Positions 57,267 through 64,000 of a DNA stretch of 64,000 bases are shown piece by piece; the first letter of the stretch is position 1, and the number at the start of each line of letters is the position of its first letter. A model generated the notes under the pieces. The model made no database searches. It had not been told where the DNA came from and saw only the letters and a list, made by a program, of their open reading frames with translations. The stretch covers positions 372,001 to 436,000 of the forward strand of contig JBAJFG010000587.1 of assembly GCA_037903475.1 (NCBI GenBank), given 5' to 3'. Origin of the DNA: Ancylostoma caninum (taxonomy: Eukaryota > Nematoda > Chromadorea > Rhabditida > Ancylostomatidae). Position numbers and translations under genes: made by a program.

Positions 57267-58529
57267 CAGGCCCCAGCACGAGCCTTCCGTAGGGTAGGAA
57301 CAAAAACGAAGCCTGCTTTGAAAAACCCAAATTTAACGAAGTCCCCCTTGGATAACGAGACATTGAGGAGAATTCAAATTGACGCGTTTTTCACGGATAT
57401 CTAGGGATACTAGTATAAAGTTCTCTCAAAATACGTCGAGAAGCGCATAAAAGTGTGCAGGACAAAAACGACGTTAGTTATAGGAAATGTTTCTAAAGAA
57501 AAAAGTACAGAAACCAATACAGAGTTCACAGAAAACTTTCATAAAAGTTGGTGGTAATAAATCTAGGAGGGAGAAGTGAGAATTCTGAATTCCTCTACAA
57601 GCAATGCCACCACTGATGACATAAGTGGGAGGCAGCTTAAATAGAAAAACAGCTTTTGAATGAATAGCAAGGAAGAAGACGACATAATACATCAAAGATC
57701 CACTGGAAGACGTGCAGAAACACGCTGGGCTGATTTGAATGCAAATGAAACGCGAGCTGTCTTATTGTCCGTCGGCGCATCGTAGGGTATAAAAAAGTTT
57801 ACCTTTTTTGGGCTATATCTCTGCTAAAAGGATATGATATGGGACATACTAAGGTGCGTATGAAAGCACGAGATTAGTGGTATAGGTGTATGAAAAATCC
57901 ACCGAAACTATTGTGCCTGAATAGAAAATCTATGCTTCTGAAGTGCCACGAAAGGCTCAGCCCTTCGTGGCTGCGGGTCCAGCCCTTCGCACGAAGGGCT
58001 GGACCACTTAATGAGCATACAATTTTTTCATTCACATAGGTTTGGGGAACCATTTCAAACACTTATTGTGCACGCTGAGACACATTTTTGCCCAAAATTT
58101 GGAGTGAATCCGTGAAGTCTGGACTTAGTTACCTAACACAGCTTTTTTACTTTGCAAATGTTTGGAATGTCTTTTCCAAGAACTCCAAGTATTCCCTTTG
58201 TTCTTATTTCACCGAAGATTCCAAATCAATCCGTGCAGTTTCAGCAGCGCAGCAGTGCCTCGTTTCCTCCGGATAGTGGAAACCTATGAATGATCTGCTC
58301 CAATCGAACTTTTTCGTCCTCACTCGCCGTTATTGCGCAGCTGGAAGTACCAGGAGTCGTTTCCTCGAGCTTTTTTCCTCCTCGCTTTATCAACGCATTG
58401 CACATCTTGGGACCCACAAAAACCCAATTTTTTTCGGGGCTCAGATTCGGACCCTGTACGGAGCCCCCTTTGATTTTTCCCTTCTTCACGAAGCCCAGCT
58501 TGCCTCCGGGACAGCCGTGCTGGGGCCTG
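57267..58529 (-). mobile_element. hAT-type non-autonomous element, copy B
   Basis: A 1263-bp element with the same 14-bp inverted termini as copy A (CAGGCCCCAGCACG / CGTGCTGGGGCCTG). It is flanked by a perfect but different 8-bp duplication GCCTGATC (57259-57266 and 58530-58537). Orientation is opposite to copy A. It contains about 330 extra bp (about 57757-58085) with a GC-rich hairpin around CAGCCCTTCGTGCGAAGGGCTGG. The 73-codon frame shared with copy A lies at 57474-57695, minus. It sits between mrpl-22 and the Glu/Arg-rich gene. Confidence 0.88.
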
Positions 58530-58537
58530 GCCTGATC

Positions 58538-59505
58538 TGACATTGTCTGCAATTACGACTTTGCCTGCAGAATGCGTATGGAAGGATATTTTAGCGGATG
58601 GCAGTGGGGTAACATAAGAATGGAAGGAACCACACCATATGGATATCAAAAAAGTGCGAAAAATAGATCGGTTAGCCTAAAAATGGTGAAGTCGTAGTTG
58701 CGGACAAAGTCGGATCGGGCGCCCTCTGTGAGCTAATAGACTGTATAACGTGCCACAGCTGGAAGTCTCACAAGAGATTCGGCTTTTCTCAGTGGATACG
58801 TTTCCAGTAGTGCATTATCCGGAAACATCGTCATTCTGCTCTGGTCCTGCCACCGGTTCCAAGCTCTCCAAGAATTGGGCCAGGCAGTCCCGCCCACAAG
58901 CTCCTCAAGAATTGGGCCTGGTAGTTCCACCCACAAGCTCCTCAAGAATTGGGCCTGGTAAACAGGTTTTTCGGCACTTTTGCTCGGGACTATGTGTACC
59001 ATTGTGGTCAGCAGCTCATGGAGATTTTTTCTATGTACAAATCTGAGGAACGCTTCTGAAGTGGGACGTTGCTTTCGATCCGCGGACGACACAGAGAATA
59101 CCAAAATGTACTTCTGTTACTTGAATGCTTTTTGAGGGCTAGCTAGTAGTAAATGCCATCTGTATTGTCTAGATGTCTTGTGTGGAAATTATGCCGTTTT
59201 CAGCGCAACCACGATAGTGCGATCACTAACACTCTGGCTAACGTGAAAATATGTAGTTGTTGGTGACAATTTCGAACAATTTTGAATTGCACAAGATCAG
59301 TTTACCATATCTTCCAGTGTACGTACTTGTCTTCACAGAAAATTCTTTGAAACCCGTTTATTTGCTTTCAGCATATGGTTAGATCAATTCATTGTGAATT
59401 TCATTTTCCATGCGGATACCAGCTCTCATCTGTATATCTTCATCAGTGAATCAATAGCTTCGAGTACATAAATTGGTAATCGATACTTATATACGAGTTT
59501 CTTCT
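58538..59505. other. Spacer with a 36-bp tandem repeat
   Basis: No recognised exon. At 58861-58967 three 36-bp units repeat (core AAGAATTGGGCCTGG, with CCACCCACAAGCTCCTC between). Because 36 is divisible by 3, the repeat keeps an open minus-strand frame of 123 codons (58733-59104), which I do not call a gene. Confidence 0.45.
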
Positions 59506-61765
59506 TCAATTTGCAAGTGCGTTGATCGCATTTAGTGGGCTTCGACTGTCTTTCGGCTTCTGCTTGGCGGTTCGCCCCTCTTGCGATGGCGACTGTGGTG
59601 CCGATGGCGTCGTACCGGCGTCGAGATACGGTTCGATACACCTGAAATCGAACTTGTAGGGTAGGAATCTACAGTACCCAACCGTAGCAACAGCCTATCA
59701 GCCTCACTGTGTCTTTCCGGTAAGTCTCCAGATCAAGAACGTGGATAGAATACCAGGCAAAATGATACACCCCCTTAGCAACAGTAACCCTTCTGCTACT
59801 GTACCCCGCGATTATCAGTGAATTCAAGCAAGTGAACAACTTAGGTTCGCACACTATGTGGGTCGGTCGTGTTTAGCTTGCAATGCTTTCTACCTGCTAA
59901 AGCTTGCAAAACGGGAAGATTCCAGAACGCACAAGAAGAGAATTTGCGCATAAGCTGTGACTACTGTAGGTGTTCGCTCCAGGAACAGTAACGTACGTTC
60001 TTTCTCTTCCTCTTCTTCGCGGTGCTTTCGGCGTAGGTCTTCCTCTTCTTGTCGTCGTCGTCGTTCATCATCTTCCAGCTGACGTCGTCGTTGTTGATCC
60101 TCCAGCTGTCGCCGTCGTTCTTCTTCATCACGTCGTCGTCGTTCTTCTTCCTCACGCTGCCTTCGTCGTTCTTGCGCCTCAAGTAGTCGCCGTCGTTCTT
60201 CCTCTTCGCGTCTTTGTCGTTCCTCGTCCTCACGCTTGCGTCGTTCCGCCTCTTCACGCTTGCGTCGTTCTTCCTGCTCACGTCGCAGTCGTTCCGCCTC
60301 TTCACGTCTACGTCGCGCCTCTTCTTCAGCTTTGCGTCGTTCCTCTTCTTCACGTCTGCGTCGTTCCTCCTCGAGCCTACGTTGCTGCTCCTCCTGTCTT
60401 CGTCGTACTTCCTCCAATCTACGTCGTTCCTCTTCTTCACGCTTTCGTCGTTCTTCCTCCAGTCTAAGTCGTTCTTCTTCTTCACGTCTGCGTCGTTCCG
60501 CCTCCTGCCTTCGTCGTTCCTCCTCTTCACGCTTTCGTCGCTCCTCCTCAATGCGACGTCGTTCCTCCTCCTGCCTTCGTCTTTCCTCCTCCTGCCTTCG
60601 TCGTTCCTCCTCCTGTCTTCGTCGTTCCTCCTCCTGTCTTCGTCGTTCCTCTTCACGTTGCTTCTGCAGTTCGAGGTCACGTTGTCTTTGCAGTTCCATC
60701 TGCCTTCGTCGCTCTTCCTCCAGTCTTTGTCGCTCCGACTCGTTACGCAACCTTCGTCGTTCTTCCTCTTCGCGCCTCCTTCGTTCCTCTTCCTCACGTC
60801 GCCTCTTTCGGCGTCTACTGTCGTCGTCACGCATTTTTCGGCGCATGATCTCGTCCTCTTGCATTCTTCGGTTCATGCTTAACTCGCGTCTTCGACGAGT
60901 GTCGTCCGTTTCGCGCTCACGTCTTCTTCGTGGTCGTTGACCGTGATCCTCCTCGCTGCTGCTGCGAGTGCGATTACCACTTGACGTCGTTGGCCTCGAT
61001 CTATCCCTTTCGTTTTTCTCCTTCTCGGTCCTCTGCTTTGCAGTCCACAACGGTGATCCGAGTTCAGCCGTCTTGCAGCTGCCCGATTTCTTATCTTCTT
61101 CGGGCTTCCTCGTCTGTTGCGGCTGAATTTGGTTCGTGTAGCAAGGAGTGGCATCACACTGCCTCTCCATCTCCGTCCTCTTCTCCCTTTCTGCGCTCTG
61201 CAGCGGTCCCGCCACTTCCCGACCACTTTGCGCTCTTACGGTAGAACGTGGCTGAAAACAGTTCAATCTATTGAGTCATTCAATACGAAATCCACTGGTG
61301 ACGAACTACCTACCTTCATCATCCATAGATCATACTCTTGCAGTGGATAGTTGTATATGTCGGATTGTCCACGACCGGTTCGGGACTGCTGTGCGGATGT
61401 TTGACCACCAACTGTCTGCGGTTGAGTGCCGCGAGGCCACATATCTGCCCAGATCGGTCCTGCCGGCTCGCACGACTCCCAATCGGTCCACGGTGCATCG
61501 CCACGTCTCGTTCTGGAGGCGCTTCGATTGCGAACGCGCATCGATTCACGAGATCCCGTACGCTGATAGACTTCGGAGCGGTTATAGGACCTGGACCGCG
61601 TTCCGTGCTGAAAATTCGCGTCTAGCACCTGAACAAGCTGCCTCTTGCAGGATTAGTGTCCAGGGAACTCACCCGTCTTTGCTTCGATTCATTTTCGGCA
61701 CCCACAAACAATAGTAACAGTAGTATGATCACCACAAAGAGCAGAAATAGCGCTTGGAGCGTCAT
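59506..61765 (-). CDS. Membrane or secreted protein with long Glu/Arg-rich helical domain
   Basis: Not recognised as a named gene. Three clear exons: 61765-61673, 61628-61314 and 61251-59997, with GT/AG borders and continuous frame. Residues 1-23 (MTLQALFLLFVVIILLLLLF, then VGA) form a signal peptide or single membrane anchor. Residues 32-136 are polar, with Arg/Ser stretches, and end DIYNYPLQEYDLWMMK. Exon 3 begins with about 140 polar residues, including runs of Arg-Arg-Arg-Arg. From about residue 285 to 555 it is almost only E, R, Q, K and L in blocks such as EEERRRQEEERRRQEEE, giving i/i+4 charge pairs. This is typical of a stable single alpha helix or long coiled coil. The last exon starts at 59641, but its frame is unsettled. 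Donor GTACGT at 59996 gives a short basic tail ending at 59532, and donor GTTACT at 59992 gives a Pro/Ser/Gln-rich tail ending at 59506. It lies 361 nt after rabx-5 on the same strand. Confidence 0.7.
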
Positions 61766-62126
61766 CAGTAGGTTGCGGTCACCAGCTGACCGCCTCGGTT
61801 AGTCGTGATTAGTAGAGTACGACATACCGCCTACTCCTCCCAGCAGATCAACCACAATCCCGCCATATCAGTGTTCATCGAATGGTAAACATGCGAAATC
61901 AGGATAAACTCTTCATTTCATTCCAAGAAACATACAGTACAAATAACCGGGCTATCATAAGCGTCTTCCTCTTCACTTTGGAACAATTCGCGCTCATCAC
62001 ACAAGATCACAGACTGAGAGACACCAAACGAAACAATACTGTACAAAGGTAATAAAATACTTGTCCATACAATATTTACAACAACAAAAAGAGAACAGAG
62101 TACATACAAATGATAGCACGCGGTGC
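61766..62126. other. Gap between rabx-5 and the Glu/Arg-rich gene
   Basis: A 361-nt gap holding the rabx-5 3' untranslated region. No AATAAA was seen on the minus strand here, and no pyrimidine-rich acceptor precedes the next ATG, so there is no positive sign of an operon at this junction. Confidence 0.5.
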
Positions 62127-63663
62127 CTATTGTTCGGCTGCTGTTGATGTAGCTCGCTCTGAAACGCGAAAAATCAATAAATCAATACCAGACGGTGTAA
62201 ATGATCAGAATAACACTGCCTCCTCCAGGTTTTTCACAACTCTGGAGAAATTATAAACTCAATCTAACCAAAAGGAGTGTGGTACATCGTGGATGACGAT
62301 AAGGCGGTGCCATTGTTGTGCTATTGGTGTATTCGTAATGCTCATACCGCCCAGTGTTAACTTATTCCCTGTTCGCAATCAACTACATTATAAGTTGATA
62401 AAGTTGAACATTAGTGAGGATGAGTTAATAATGAACTGCAGAAGGAGGCTGCTTGAATGCCCCAATCGCAAAACAATGGCCCCTTCCTCTTTTCCTTCGC
62501 CAACCAAATAGATAAGAGCAGCTAGCAGCGAAATCATATGAAAAAAAGGTGCTATACGAAACTATTTTAAGGTACGGTGTCGGTCACCTCAATTTTGGAG
62601 AAATTTCCATGACTACGTGCAGAAAATAAAAATCGGATATGTACGTAAAAAACTATGTTTAAGGACACGATTACTGTATTTTCTATAACCTGAAGCTAAC
62701 TCTAAGTTGAGATGAAAAACGTAAATTCTCACCTTTCACTGGTTCCTCCGCCTCACCACTTGATCTGCTTGAGCTGGACAACATAGATGTTAGCGAGCAC
62801 ACCTCCATAGTTTCTTTCTCCTCACGAGCAAGCTTTAAAAAAAGGAATTAAAAATTTGATAAAGACAACGGTGTGTAAGATATGAGATAAAAATTGTGTA
62901 GAACTACCTGCTCCTTGAGCTTTTGATACTCTTGAGATGGATACATAGCCATGATTTTACGGAATTCTTCAGACAATTCGGCTTCCTCACTGAACAAGAA
63001 ACTTTTCAAGAAGCCCTTATTACGATAGCAAGCCTTGGACTTGCTTGGATAGTTGAAATTTTGAAAAAGTAGAGCCAAAACTTTCAAACGTACACGCTCA
63101 GTCTTCTTTCCACTTCATCTATCCTGCTAGATAAAGCATGTTGTCGCTCAATTAGTTCCCTCAGCCTAGCCAGAGATTCTTCCATGGATCCAAGGGCCTG
63201 TAATGGTGTACCTCGCAAACCACAAACGAGTGATACCACCATCTTATTAGGATATGGCAATAAAAAAAAAGAAAATAGAGAGAATCACAACAAAAAAAAT
63301 AGACAAAGGCAAAAGGCTTACCTGATTACACCCGCAATTCATCATGTTCAGCGGTGGTACGAGATCTCCCGAGGTATACGCCTCAAATTCCGACCGCTCC
63401 ATCTTCAGACTCGCATAATTCATATCTTGTACGAATTGTAGAGCACAAGACAGGTTCGTAAAGAAGTACCCTGAATAATATTTTCGTATTTTCGGCGCCA
63501 AACACTGTAGGACAGGTGAACTAACCGGATTCTCCACTCATTATCCGTGTAGGCAGAGCGAATCGACTGATAAATTTCACATTTGACTGGATTAGTGGCG
63601 GATTGCCTTTGAGCAACACATAAATCAGCACCGGAAGGAATTCATCCGCACTTGTTGGGGCAC
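62127..63663 (-). CDS. rabx-5: Rab5 guanine-nucleotide exchange factor, VPS9 domain (C-terminal part)
   Basis: Orthologue of Rabex-5/RABGEF1, which loads GTP onto Rab5 on early endosomes. Only the C-terminal exons are in the window: 63663-63526, 63470-63322, 63197-63094, 62989-62908, 62832-62733 and 62158-62127 (TAG). Upstream exons lie beyond the right edge. The VPS9 core is clear: [39 protein letters not shown], then [17 protein letters not shown]. It keeps the Asp and Pro of DEFLP and the Tyr and Thr of YFFT, which in Rabex-5 contact Rab5. After the domain come [20 protein letters not shown] and [16 protein letters not shown], a helical region like the Rabaptin-5-binding coiled coil, then a Ser-rich tail. 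The acceptor at 62833 (TTTAAAG) is weak. The others are standard. Confidence 0.93.
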
Positions 63664-64000
63664 CTAAATATCAACGTTTTGGGCACAAGTAATTCAAGCC
63701 TAATTTCTATCAGGATGGATGAATGTTATTACATACCTTGCGAATGTACGCAAAGGGGTAAATAGAACTGACTCATGGTTGACCTATTGTAGGGTTTTCC
63801 CATGGAAATGATGGCCGTTTTTTGGGTTTCGTAATTATAAAGGCATCTACCGTCACTACTACATTTTTTTTGTGTATAACACAGAAAATTCGATAGAAGC
63901 AAAATTTCAATCCTGAGATACAGGACCACAGGTAGAACCACACAAACACGACCAATAGGTATCATCCTGACCTATTCTTAATGAAGTTGCCAGAGGAGAA
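63664..64000 (-). other. Probable rabx-5 intron
   Basis: Nothing resembling the N-terminal half of the VPS9 domain is visible here. The exon at 63663 starts in mid-codon after a TATTTAG acceptor, so this stretch should be intronic. A strong donor-like AAGGTATGT occurs on the minus strand near 63740, but no matching protein block precedes it. Confidence 0.5.

Noticed and set aside
59961..60940. Four long open frames (165-289 codons) on both strands over the Glu/Arg repeat
   Set aside because: They are shadows of the codon-periodic repeat in the Glu/Arg-rich gene. Their composition (only N, D, K, R or only S, F, L, R) follows from shifting the same codons.
61766..62126. Operon junction between rabx-5 and the Glu/Arg-rich gene
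   Set aside because: Same strand and close, but no poly(A) signal plus pyrimidine-rich acceptor arrangement is visible, unlike the mrpl-22/gtf-2H5 junction.
1..64000. CRISPR array or prokaryotic defence system
   Set aside because: The direct repeats seen are microsatellites, tandem minisatellites and transposon ends in a eukaryotic genome; none has regular repeat-spacer structure.

Overview
The window is eukaryotic DNA and almost certainly nematode. Inference: a strongylid or other clade V worm with a repeat-rich, hookworm-like genome. The evidence is multi-exon genes with short exons and TTTCAG-type 3' splice sites, a nematode-style chemoreceptor family, a two-gene cluster laid out like a trans-spliced operon, and very many Tc1/mariner and foldback elements. 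Most long open frames are not genes. I rebuilt the real genes exon by exon from splice sites, reading-frame phase and protein-family resemblance.

Left part (1-11.4 kb): no conserved gene. It holds an RTE-like retrotransposon relic (about 1.6-2.4 kb, minus), three mariner remnants (2922-3670, 6422-7331, 7560-8510), a dispersed repeat, and two clusters of a CCTCCGCA motif.

Chemoreceptor part (11.4-43.5 kb, plus strand): three paralogous seven-transmembrane receptor genes, A (11493-18567), B (24544-28192) and C (39414-43497). Each has eight exons with the same intron positions and phases and almost identical exon lengths. Between them and inside their introns lie a non-LTR retrotransposon (20.26-21.83 kb), two Penelope-like pieces (22.7-23.07 and 28.76-30.24 kb), several mariners, foldback elements, and a 1.7-kb inverted-repeat element (36741-38439) holding tandem tRNA-like sequences.

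Transposon-rich spacer (43.5-49.9 kb): a mariner-type element split by a hAT-type element with an 8-bp target duplication, an RTE-like relic, and a large foldback repeat.

Right part (49.9-64 kb, minus strand): conserved genes. Read 5' to 3' on the minus strand they are rabx-5 (VPS9-domain Rab5 exchange factor, C-terminal part), an unrecognised membrane or secreted protein with about 270 residues of Glu/Arg-rich helix, mrpl-22 (mitochondrial ribosomal protein uL22m, complete, 257 aa) and gtf-2H5 (TFIIH subunit TTDA/TFB5, complete, 71 aa). gtf-2H5 starts directly after a 3' splice acceptor, 168 nt beyond the mrpl-22 stop and about 100 nt beyond its poly(A) signal. This is the classic layout of a nematode operon with a downstream trans-spliced gene. 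Introns of mrpl-22 carry a Tc1-like element and a foldback element. A second hAT copy, inverted relative to the first, lies between mrpl-22 and the Glu/Arg-rich gene.

The genes do not form one pathway. The right side is housekeeping (endosomal trafficking, mitochondrial translation, TFIIH), and the left side is a small, fast-evolving receptor cluster embedded in mobile DNA. I found no CRISPR array, rRNA or credible intact tRNA.
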